Notes under the pieces: generated by a model | Told to the model about the DNA's origin: nothing | The model's database searches: none | The model's input: the letters and a program-made list of their open reading frames with translations, nothing else | Shown: one piece after another, positions 6,436 to 18,400 of the stretch | How positions within the stretch are numbered: the stretch's first letter is position 1 | Layout of the letters: every line of letters begins with the position of its first letter | Made by a program: the position numbers and the translations under genes | Assembly: GCF_033115175.1 (NCBI RefSeq) | Contig: NC_084847.1 | Location: forward strand, 51,469,612 to 51,533,611 | Length of the DNA stretch: 64,000 nucleotides | Direction: 5' to 3' | From: Lepus europaeus | Taxonomy: Eukaryota > Chordata > Mammalia > Lagomorpha > Leporidae

Positions 6436-9400
6436 GTATCCTTCTCCAGCCGACGGCCCGCGGGCTGCGCCGCGGAGGCAGCTGTCAGCGCGGGCCTGGA
6501 TGCCGAGCCCGGCGGGCGCCCCGAGCGCGCACTTTGTCCGCGGGCCTCGCCGGCCGAGTGGGCGCCGGGCTGGGGGCGGGGGCGGGGGGCGGAGGGGAGC
6601 GGGGCTTCTCTGGCTGCTTTTTGCTTTGCGATGGAAATGAAAGTTTTTGAAATCGCAGCCGCGCGGCCTCGTGATCCGCGCGTGTGGGTCGCCTGGATGG
6701 TTCTGCTCCGGCGTGGACCCCAGGCCGGGGTTGGGGGGCGAAGTGACAGGACCCGGGGCCTCCCCTGGAGGGAGGCGAGGAAGCAGAGAGGCTCCCTGGG
6801 GAGGAGCCCTGACTTGCTTCCTTGGGCACACGCGGGGTTGCACTCGGGAAGGGTTAGGCGGGAGGCTGGTGTTTTATAATTTTTTTTTTTTTTTTAAATG
6901 CCGAAAGGTAGCTAGAAGTCTCAGTGTTGTATGGTGGGAACCTGAGAAGCTGATGTTTTTAAATAGGGAGCGTCCTCCCTTCTGGTTCGCTAAGATGTCT
7001 TGTGCGAGTGGCATCCTGAAGTTTAAAAGTTGTACCACTTTGATTTACTTTTTTTTTTTTTTTTTTGATGGATCGCCAGATGAATGATTTCCGAGCTTTA
7101 GGGTTCTGAAGTCGACTTCTGCGTGCAGCTTGCTCGGGAGCTGAGAGAACCTCGCGCGTGGAGGCTGATGGGTTGCTTTGTCGGTCCTTTCCCTCCCGGA
7201 ACGGCTTGGTTTCTTGGTGGTTTCTGCGTGCTTGCTCCGGCACGGGAGGGAGTGTTCCCGTGAGCCCTTCCGCTCCTCGGGCCTCTGCTTCCTGGAGTAT
7301 CTGTCCCGTGGGCTGAGAGTGTGGGGTGTTTGTGCGCAGAGACCTGGGGAGGGAACTCCTGCTCGGGCAGAGGTGCACCTCTGGCCTGGTGCAGCCGCTC
7401 AGGGCCTCCGGCCGTGCGCCTCTGTGCGAGAGGAGAGGCGGGAGCAGGGTCCAGTGCTGTTCCTGGCCGATCCCGGCCTGAGTCCCGGAGGGGAGCATGG
7501 GCTGCCGCGGGGGCACGTTCAGCTCATTTCAGCGCTGGTCCGCTTTGTGGCCGTCTGTGGTTGAAAATGAGAGCGTTTAATTGGGGGTGGGGGGTGCGCT
7601 GCCCCTCTTTCTTGTTCTGTTAGGCATTTCTGAATGAAGCCCTCTGAAGAGAGGGCTTGTAGCTCTGCTAACTACAGCTTTCTTCCCAGAGTCGCCTCCT
7701 TTTGTGGTTGTTGAGATAAAATTCCCAATCATAACAGTAGAGTGAAAAAACTTGGGGGGGTCTGAGTGCGTGTTCAGATGTCATTTGTTTTTTTGAGTTG
7801 TTGGTGGTCTCACCCACTAACGTGCTCAGATGTTAGTTTTCAGCTCTGGTTCTAGTGGAATGTAAGGACATGCCGTAGAGGAGAGCCAAGTTCTAAGTCT
7901 CTTAACAGGTCAAAAATGGCCAGAGGTAGCTGAGTGGGTACTGGCAACACAGGCTTTTTCTGATCATTTAATGAAATCTTCATGAGTAGGAAGACTTTCT
8001 CTTAATGATCACAGTTGAAAACCAGAAACACTTCAAGTGATATGTACGTAATAAATGTTTATTTTCCTTTTCCCACACCAGTATTTAAAATCTTTGTAAC
8101 AAAGGCATTCTTAAATAGTGTTATGTACTGGGGGGTGATTGCGCCCTTGGGAGTTAGTACAAGGGGAAGCACTTTGAGGATGGGTTTTAAGCAATTGCAG
8201 TGTATGGTTGGCATATTTCTTTATTGGACTATTAGTGGTTTCATAGAGGAAAACAAATATGTGGCTGGGTTAATAGCTGCATTTGAAGTATTACTCTCAG
8301 TTCTCATATTTATGTTTTTCATAGAATTTGATACTTCAGTTTTCTCTGAATACTCACCTTTTGATTGCGTGTGTACTCTGTGGCAAATTTGTATGCTATT
8401 TTATTGAATTAAACCTGTGAGGTCTTGGGTTCTTGCAGGTATAGCGCCCATCTTCACTAAGCCTACAGGGCAGTTTGTGAATGATGCACACTGAACGCCT
8501 GGAGTTAGATGTGGGTTGTACTGTACACCGTAGCTTTGAATTTTCAGCGTGTTACTTCCTAGGCTTGTTCCATAGGCAAGACACTAGACCTTACTTGGAA
8601 AACATTACCTTCATCAGCCAATTTTTGAGAGAGAGAGATCAGTATTGATATCTTCCATCCGCTGGTTCACTCCCCAAATGGCTGCAACAGCCGGGGCTGG
8701 TCCAGCCTGAAGCCAGGGGCCTGGAGCTCCATCCGTGTCTTCCATGTGGGTGGCAGGGACCCAGATGCTTAGGCCGTCTGCTTTCCCAGGCACATGAGCA
8801 GGGAGCTGGATCCAAAACAGAGCAGCTGGGACTCAAACCGGTGCTTCAGTATGGGTTGCCGGCATTGCAGTTGGCAGCTTAGCTCACTGAGCCACAGTGC
8901 CGACCAGACAAAATTCTTGATATGATATTTGCCAATGACAGGAAACGCTGACTGTATTTGCATCACACTGGGTGTTAAGCAGTCACTGAAGCTATAAACA
9001 TGTTGCTGTATGTTAATAGTTTTGTTGTGTTGCTTCTGCTGTCCTGGCTTCTAAAGCTTAGAAACAAGTAGCTCATGACCTTTGTAGCGTAATCCTGTGA
9101 GAGATTTTCGGTGGTGTGATGATGTGCTGTCGTTTGTAGTTCTGGCCCTAGACACGAATGGCAAGAGGATTTGAAGACTCGAGTAGCTGTAGATGTGGTT
9201 GCAAGGCAGGATTTTATTGGACCATTTATTACTGAGCTCTTCTGTTTCTATAATTTCTTTTTTAGAGGTTTATTAATTTGTTTGGAAGAGTTACAGAGAG
9301 AGAGAGAGAGAGAGGGCTGGGTCTCCCACATGGGTGGCAGGAGCCGAAACATTTGAGCCATCTTCTGCTTTCCCTGGGCCGTTAGCAGGGGGCCGGGTTG

Positions 9401-12400
9401 GAAGTGGAGCAGCAGGGACGTGAACCAGTTCCCATATAGGATGCGGCAGCCTTTCCTGCTATGCCACAATACTGGTCCCAATAAAGTAACAAGTCATACA
9501 AGATTAGATTTGTTTCTGACTTGATGACGGATTCTGGTCCAAAGAGAGAAAAAACAGATCTTTGGTTGACTCTATCATCTTTTCACTTAAGAGTCTTAGG
9601 GTTACAGTTATACCTTTTTTTTTTTTTTTTTTTTTTTTTAAAGATTTATTTATTTATTTGGAAGTCAAGAGTTACACAGAGAAGAGAGGCAGGGAGAAGT
9701 TCACTCTCCGATTGTCTGCAATGACCAGAGCTACGCCAGTCCGGAGCCAGGAGCCAGGATCTTCTTCCAGGTCTCCCATGCGGGTGCAGGGGCCCAAGCA
9801 GAGAGCTGGATTGGAAGTGGAGCAGCCAGGTCTCGAACCGGCGCCCATATGGGATATCAGCGCTGCAGGCGGCAGCTTTACCCACTGTGCTACAGCGCAG
9901 GCCCCACAGTTACACCTTTTTTAACCTCTATATTCTTCTGGGCCACTTGCTTTCAGGCTATCAAGTGCTTTATTGGATGAACAAATCCCTAAGAGGCTGA
10001 AGGGAACAAAGCAGCCGCATGTTATGGTAAGGAGGCAGCTCTTGAACTCATGAAAAAGTAGATGCATAATACGATAGTCTAGGATTTGAAAATATCTTAT
10101 CATTTAGAGCTTACACAACCTTTGGAGAATTGCTTTGACATTTTGCCTGCAATTATATGTGCAGCAGTTGCTGGAACATAAAAACCTCAATTGGCATTTG
10201 CTCCGAGTGGTTATTTGAGAGTGAGTGACTTATTTTGGTAACCTAAAATCTGAAATAGGATTTAGAGGTAGCTGATTCAGTATTCCTCCTTTGGACTTTT
10301 TTCCCCTCATTGATTTTCATTGACTTTGCTTTTTCTTAACCTAACAGAACAGAGTCACATAAACTTAAAAGTATCTATTGTTAGGGGTTATTTTAGGAAT
10401 TTGTTTTAGACTTGCGGAATTAATCTGACTAGTCAATTTAAAAATTTGAGTTAATGTTGTCAGGGGGCATTTGTTCTGATATAGGTATACTTGAGGCTTA
10501 CCGTGCTGTCCAATAAAAATGTAAACCACACAGAATTTAAAATTTTCTGGTAGCCACATTGATAAAGGAAAGCCAGGGGCAGGCATGTGTTGAGTGGTTA
10601 AGATGCCACTGGGAGGGGTGGCGGCACCGTGGCAGAGTGGGCTAAGCTCTGCCTGAAGCACCAGCATCCCATATGGGCTGGTTCGAATCCCTGCTGCTCC
10701 ACTTATGACCCTGCTGATGGCCTGGGAAAGCAGAAGATGATGGCCCAAGTCCTTGGGGCTCTACACCCACATGGGAGATCCAGAAGAAGCTCCTGCCTCC
10801 TGGTATCGGATCCACCCAGCTCTGGCCTTTGAGGACATTTGGGGAGTGAACCAGTGGATGGAAGACCTTTCTCTCTTCTTCTCTGTGTCTATAATTCTGC
10901 CTCTTAAATAAATAAATAAGAATGCTACTGGGGATGTCCCCATCTCATATCAAAGCTTGGATTCTAGTTCCACTTCTGCTTCTGAGTCCAGCTCCCTGCT
11001 AATGTGCACCCTAGGAGGCAGCCTGGGATGGCTCAGGTGCGGGGGTCCCTGCCATCCATGTGGAAGGCCATGGATTGAGTTCCTGGCTCTTGGGTTTCCC
11101 CCGTTCCAGCCCTGCCTGTTGTGGGCATTTGAGGAGTGAACAGGATGGAATGTCTCTACCTCTGTCTCTGTAGATCTCTTTCATAAAATTAAAAAAAAAT
11201 TTTTTTTAAATTAAAAGATGAGAAAAGAAAACACACATTTTCTTATTTTATGACCCAGGCTGAAGGAGCAGTCCGTATGTGTGACATAATTTTTTTTTTC
11301 AGTCAGGGTTGGGCCAGGTTGAAGCCAGGAGCTTCATCCAGATCTGCCACATGGGTGCAGGAGTCCAAGGACTTAGGCCATCCTTTGCTGCTTTCTCAGG
11401 TGCATTAGCAGGGAGCTGGATCAGAAGTGGAGCAGCTGGGGCTTGAACCAGAGCCCATATGGGATGCTGGTATTGCAGGCTGTGGCTTAACCCACTATAC
11501 CATAATGCAGGCCCCATGTGACATACTTTTACAGTAGCAAACACAGTGACTTTTTTTTTTAATTTTTAAAAATTTATTTAAAAGAGTTACAGAGAGAGGG
11601 AGAGACAGAGAGGTCTTCCATCCACTAGTTCACTCCACAGATGGCTGCAGTAGGTGGAGCTGAGCGCATCAGGAGCCAGGAGCCAGGAGCTTCTGAGTCT
11701 CCCATAGGGATGCAGGGGCCCAAGGACTTGGGCCATCCTCCACTGCTTTCCCAGGCGCATTAGCAGGGAACTAGATTGGAAGTGGAGCTGCCGGGACTCC
11801 AGCTGGCACCCATATTGGATGCTGGTGCTGCAGGCTGGGGCTTTAACCTGCTACACCACAGCGCAAACACAGTGGCTTTTAAAAGCCTCTTGGGTGGTAG
11901 TACTTAGTGGGTAAAGCTGCCCCCTGCAGTGCCGGCATTCCCATATGGGCACCGGTTCGGGTCCTGGCCAGTCCACTTCCGATCCAGCTCTCTGCTATGG
12001 CCTTGGAAAGCAGTGGAAGATGGCCCAGGTTCTTGGGACCCTGCATCCATGTGGGAGACCTAGAAAAAAACTCCTGGCCCCTGGCTTCGAAGCAGCCCAA
12101 CTCCTGCGGTTATGGCCATTTGGGGAATGAACCAGCAGATGGAAGACTTCTGTCTCCCCCTTTCTCTCTCTCTCTCTCTCTCTGCCTCTACCTTTCAAAT
12201 AAATAAACCTTAAAAAAGAAGTGCCTCTTGGAAGTAGAGAACACATCTGTTTGTATCTAATGGTCAAAGCAAGTCACGTGACAAATGCGTGGGGTGGGAG
12301 TGTGCATTCCTCTTCCCAGGAGACATTACATGTGAAACCTCTGTGGCAAGGAGGTAAACAGTTGGGAGCAGCAACATGTAATCAGCCCTATTTGAAGGTT

Positions 12401-15400
12401 CAGGGACTTTGTGCTAGGGAAGGCTACTTTTGAGATCTAAAGGAAGATTAGAATTTAGTTAATAAAGAATAGAGGGCTTGTCTCGGTAGACAAGGTGTGA
12501 TGACTGTGAGTGTGAATTTGAAGGTTCTTCATTTTAATAGATTGAAAGAAGCTTCGTATACCTGCAGTGAAGAAGCGAGAATGGGGCTGGGATTGCTTCG
12601 CGGAGAGAGACACGAAGACATCGTGCAGGTCCCTGTGACATAGGCAGAGTGGTTTTGACTGGGCCTTACGTTTAGTGGGGGCTGTTGATAAATTTGAATA
12701 AGCTTTTAGGTTAGGAGAAATAACTGGGACTGCAGTGTTGAGTGGGTCTCAAACCATGAGACCAGCAGTCACTAGACAAGGGATGTGTCCGTTGAAATAA
12801 CGTGACAGTGAATGGTGGTCCGAATACACAGTAAGCCTTTGAGCAGAAGAGATGTGCAATAGGTACATTCTGGGGATGATGAGGAAGATTCATCAGGATT
12901 TGGTGGTTGAATGGAGAGGAGTTAGGATGAAGGATTGGGTCGTGATGTCATTTTCTGAAATAGTCATGGAAGAGGAGCAAGTATTTTGTTTTATGAGTAG
13001 AGGAGGGGAAGTAAAATGTTCAGTTTGGACATTCTTTTAACAATTTTTTTCTTATTAACAGAGAAAAAATGACAGATGCAGAGAGAGCTCGCCTCCACTA
13101 ATTCATTCCCCCAGTGCCTCTGCCATGGTTGGGTCAAAGCTGGAGGCCTGGAACTCAATCCAGGTCTCTTGTACGGGTGGCAGGACCCATACTGGAGTCT
13201 TCATCGGCCACTGGGACTCCAACATAGGTACTCTGATATGTGGGATGTAGACAGCTTTAACTGCTGGGCCGAGAGCCTGCCCCTAACCATTGTTGTCCCT
13301 GTGCATATATAAATAGACCAGTCCATGTTGTTATTGAATATATGGATGGAGTTCATAGATAGACTGAGCTGCTGATAGAAGTTATTAGCATATAGATAGT
13401 GATTGAAGTCAGTGGGAATGGATGGAAATGACTCAGCAGAATAGATTTTTTTAAGGTTGATTTATTTATTTGAAAGGTGGAGTTACAGAGAGGGAAAGGC
13501 AGAGGCAAAGAGAGAAAGGTCTTCCCTCTGCTGGTTCACTCCCCAAAAGCTGCACCAGCCAGGGCTGGGCCAGGTGGAAGCCAGGAGCCTGGGGCTTCAT
13601 CCAGGTCTCCCACGTGGTTGCCGGGGCCTGAGCAAATTGGGCCATCTTCTGCTGCTTTCCCAGGCACATTAGCAGGAAGCTGGATCGGAAGTGAAAGAGC
13701 CGAGACTGACACTCATATGGATGCTGGCGCTGCAGACAGCCGCTTAACCCACTGCTGGGTTTCCTGAAACCATGTAGGATACCCGGAAGAGACTCCTGGC
13801 TTTGGTCTGGCAGTTGGCAGCCTTTGTGGCTATTTGGGGAGTGCCCCAGCAGACAGAAGATTAATTCTCTCTCCCCCTCTTCCCCTCTTCCCCTCTTCTC
13901 TTCTCCCCCTCTCCCTCTCCTTCTAACTCTGCCTTTCTAATAATATAAGTAAATCTTTAAAAAAAAAGTCATAACCAATCAATAGATGTTTGGTATTTTT
14001 ATATGTATATTTAAGATTTACTTATTTGAAAGTCAGTGACAGAGGGAGAGATAGATTTTTTACATTTATTAAAAAAAAATTTTTTTTGACAGGCAGAGTG
14101 GACTGTGAGAGAGAGAGACAGAGAGAGAAAGGTCTTCCTTTTTCCATTGGTTCACCCCACAATGGCCGCTGCGGCTGGCGCACCATGCTGATCTGAAGCC
14201 GGGAGCCAGGTGCTTCTCCTGGTCTCCCATGCGGATGCAGGGCCCAAGGATTTGGGCCGTCCTCCATTGCCCTCCCGGGTCACAGCAGAGAGCTGGACTG
14301 GAAGAGGAGCAACCGGGACAGAATCCGGCGGCCCGACCGGGACTAGAACCCAGGGTGCCGGCGCCGTAGGTGGAGGATTAGCCTATTGAGCCGTGGCACC
14401 AGCCTTATTTTAAATTTTTTTTAAAAAAGATTTATTTATTTGAAAGGCAGAGGCTGAGAGAGAGAGACAGAGGTCTTCCATCCGCTGATTCACTCTCCAA
14501 ATGGCCACGGCTGCCGAAGCTGAGCTGATCCAAAGCCAGGGGCTTCTCCTGGTCTCCCATATGGGTGCAGGGGCCCAAGGACTTGGGCCATCCTCCAGTG
14601 CTTTCCCAGGCCATAGCAGAGAGCTGGCCTGGAAGTGGAGCAGCCGAACTCGAACCCGCACCCTTATGGGATGCTGACACTGCAGGCGGCGGCTTTACCA
14701 GCTCTGCCACAAGTCCAGCACTAGGAGCAGTTTAAATACATTTATTTCAGCCACTATAAAACGTGTCACTTGGAAAGTAGAGGGATTGGCAGCTTACTCT
14801 CTAGTTGTAGTGTCAGTTTATCTTCTTGCACAGCATCTGTTGCTCTGCATGAAAGTAAATTGCCATTTGAATTTGAATGTGGCTGGCTGGTGGTGAATTC
14901 TAGTTGGGATGGAGTAGAACTCCTTAAATGGCTGATGTGAAGCCAGGAGCCTGGAGCTTGTTCTGGGTCTCCCACTTGGGTGCAGGGGCCCAAGGACTTG
15001 GGCCATCCTCTGCTGCTTTCCCAGGCGAATCATTAGGCAGCTGGATCAGAAGTAGAGCAGTTGAGACTCAAACCTGCATCCGTGTGGGATGCTGGCGCTG
15101 TAGGCTGGGGCTTTAACCACTGCACCACAGTGCTGGCCCAAGGAGTATACGCTTTTAATCCTAAGAAGCAGCTGGTGTTTGCAGGGTAGACTGGAAGGCT
15201 GTCAGTGATCATTAGCATATGCATAAGGTTATTGCAGACTGTCCTGGAGACTGGCCATCCCATCTTACTGTGCACTGATTCTAAAACTTGTGACCTTTTG
15301 AGTTGTTTAACAATTCCATGATTTGTGTTATAGTTTGCCTTTATTTTTTCCTACATTGTTTTAGTACTTTTTTTTTCTTGTGAAATGAAACTTTGATGAA

Positions 15401-18400
15401 TTGAAGGAATTACATTTGTGCTAAAATGTTAGTGTTTTATTTGTAAAATGTGACAACCTTATTCTCCTCTTACTTTAGTCTTAAGTATCTTGCCTTGCTT
15501 TTGCTGCTTGAAAACTCTGGTTCCATTTTTATCTTCATGCTGCACATTTTAAAAGGATAGTGCACATTTTTTTCTGTGTTTAAGTATTTTACAGCAGTGG
15601 GTTGGTTGTCCCTCTTTGAATGTTATTTTCCTGAGCCACTGTGAACAGAGAATACGAAGCCCGCCTGGAGAGGTACAGTGAGCGCATCTGGACCTGTAAG
15701 AGTACTGGAAGCAGTCAGTTAACACACAAGGAGGCCTGGGAAGAAGAACAGGAAGTCGCTGAACTGTAAGTAACAGAAGCCTTGTGTTCCGACTCCTTTT
15801 CATTAGAATAGGGGGGAATGTTAACCCTAAGTAGATTTGTGTTTAAATTTATGGGACATGGGGCTGGTGCTGTGGTGCAGCAGGTTAAAGCCCTAGCCTG
15901 CAGTGCTGGCATCCCATATGGGCGCCGGTTCTATTCCTGGCTGCTCCTCTTCCGATCCAGCTCTCTGCCATGGCCTGGGAAAGCAGTAGAAGATGGCCCA
16001 AGTCCTTGGGCCCCTGCACCTGTGTGGGAGACCCAGAAGAAGCTCCTGGCTCCTGGCTTCGGATCGGCGCAGTTCCGGCCATTGCAGCCATCTGGGGAGT
16101 GAACTAGCAGATGGAAGACCTCTCTCTCTCTCTGTCTCTACCTCTACCTCTCTGTAACTTTGTCTTTCAAATAAATAAAATAAATCTTTAAAAAAAATTT
16201 ATGGGACACAAATAGTAATATATACTTTAGTGTTGTCTTGATGCTTTTGCCTACTGCCATTTTGCTAGTAGCAAAGTGTTTTTAATACTCATTTTTTAAA
16301 AAAAAGATTTATTTATAATTTGAAAGGCAGAGATAGAGAGAAAGAAAGAGAGATCTTGCATCTGCTGGTTCACTCCTCAAATGGTCACAATGGCCAGGGC
16401 TGGGTCAGGCTGAAACCAGGAGCTTCTTCTGGGTCTCCCACGTGGGTGCAGGGGCCTAAGCATTTATCCAGTTTCTGCTGCTTTCCCAGGTGCATTAATA
16501 GGGAGCGGGATTGGAAGTGGAGCAGCCGGAACTCACATGGAACTGGTGCCCATGTGGGGTGCTGGCACTGCAGGTGCAGTCTTAACCTCCTGTGCCACAG
16601 CGCAGGCCCCTTTCACTTGCGTCTAGAACTGAATAACAGTCTGAGGACTGTTTACGTGGAGACACTAAAGGCGGTGCCTTAAAAAATCCTGGTGGGGCAG
16701 GCATTTGGCCAATTGGGAAGCCTGCATCCTGCATCAGAGGGCCTGGGTTTGAGTCCCAGCTCCACTGCAGTTCCACCTTCTTGCTAATGTGCACCCTGGG
16801 AGGCAGCAGTTGGTGAGTCCAGTGCTGTCTGTCATCCCTGTGGGAGATCTGAACTGAGTTCTGGGCTCCTGGCTTAGGTCTACTCCAGCCCCCCAGCTGG
16901 GGGGGGGGGGGTTGAGGAGTGAACCAGTGGGTGGGAGCTGGTGTGTTCTCCCCCCAAATAAATTATAAAAAAGTGTCAAAAATACTTAAAAATTTTTATA
17001 TGTGTTCAAAATACCCCATTGTCTGGACATTCTCTCAAAGAAAACTCTCAAGGGTAGATATTTGGCCCAGCAGTTAAGATACCGTGCCCCATATTGGAGT
17101 CTCTGGCTCAGCTCGTCCTGACACGAGCTTCCTGCTGATGTAGACCCTGGAGAGGCAGCAGATCATGGCTCTCGTGAGTGGGTTCCTGCCACCCACATGG
17201 CAGACCTGGGTTGGGTTCCTGACTTCAGTTCCCGGCTTCTAGGTGTTTGGAGTGTGAACTGGCAGTTGGGAACCATCACTTTCTCTGTCTGCCTCGCAAA
17301 TAAATAAATAAATAATAAACATTTTAAAAGTTCATGGAAAAAGAAGTAACTATAAAAAAAAGAGCAAGGAATGATAAAACTACTATTGGGAGTTTGGAAT
17401 AGATGTATTTTCTGCAGATTTTTCATGGACTTGATAGCAGATAAGTAGAAGTCATAGAGTTTAGTAATCTAATAGTGTTCTGCTCATTTGATGGATTGTC
17501 AGCATGGGGTTCAATAGTGGCTTCATCACTAATTACCTGGCGCCTGTTTCTTTACTTGCTGCATCTTGGATAAATTTTTTCTGAGGGTACGTCACAAAGT
17601 TCCTAGAAAAATGGAACTAAAAGATAAATTTATTTTGGTGCAGAAAATTTTTATTTGTAAGGCAGAGTTAGAGGGAGAAAGAGAGAGAGAGAGAGATGTG
17701 CATCTGCTGGTTCATTCAGAGAGAGATGTGCATCTGCTGGTTCATTCCCCAAATGGCTGCAGTGTTTGGGACTGAGCTAGGCTAAAGCCAGGAGCCTCTT
17801 CCAGGTCATGGGTGCAGGGACCCAATGCAGGTCTCCCATGCGAGCCATCTTTCCACTGCTTTCCCAGGCACATCAGAAGCAAGCTGGATCATAAACTTGA
17901 ACTGGTGTCCGTATGGAATGCTGGCATCACAGGTGGCGGCTTACCCTGCTACACCACAACGCCGGCCCTGATGCTGTCCATGTGTAGTAATGCTTTATAT
18001 GCATTTACCATGAATTTTTTACAAAAAGATTTATTTATTTAAAAGGCACAGTTGTGCTGGCCCCACATTTTTTTTAAAAAGATTTAATTTTGTATTTATT
18101 TGAAAGGCAGAGCAACAGAGAGGGTGGGGGGAATGACAGAAAGAGAGAGATCTTACTGGTTCACTCCCCAAATGGCTACAATGGCCAGAGCTGGGCCAAT
18201 CCAAAGCCAGGAGCTTCTTCCGGGTCTCCAGCAGGAGTGGAGGGGCCCAAGGACTTGGACCTTCTGCTGCTTTCCCAGGCCATACCAGAGAGCTGGTTTG
18301 GAAGAGGAGCAGCTGGGACTAGAACTGGCTCCCATATGGGTGCCAGTACCACAGGTGGAGGCTTAGCCCACTACACCACAGCACCAGCCCCAGAAAATGA

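Larger units (their letters stand above)
5380..6640 (+). promoter_or_regulatory. BAZ1B: BAZ1B CpG-island promoter and 5' UTR
   Basis: Dense CpG and high G+C begin near 5310 and fade into intron 1, in contrast with the surrounding repeat-rich DNA. There is no TATA box. GC boxes are seen at 5536-5542 and 5852-5860, with CCAAT boxes, a YY1/E2F-like site and a GCC run further down. The start site cannot be read from sequence; the CCAAT pair and the YY1-like site suggest initiation at about 5940-6030, giving a 5' UTR near 300-390 nt. This is a typical housekeeping promoter and could be bidirectional; I see no upstream exon on the other strand. Confidence 0.88.

Noticed and set aside
7689-7745. Possible short L1M scrap in intron 1 (GTTGTTGAGATAAAATTCCC)
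   Set aside because: The match is about 40 bp and weak; not enough to call.
8015-8407. 130-codon open frame in intron 1 with hydrophobic stretches
   Set aside because: It begins at a TTG, not ATG, has no family resemblance, no splice or promoter context, and AT-rich intron sequence readily gives hydrophobic frames.
15649-15652. Alternative exon 2 acceptor two bases downstream
   Set aside because: It breaks the frame with exon 1 and removes the double Glu of the conserved protein.
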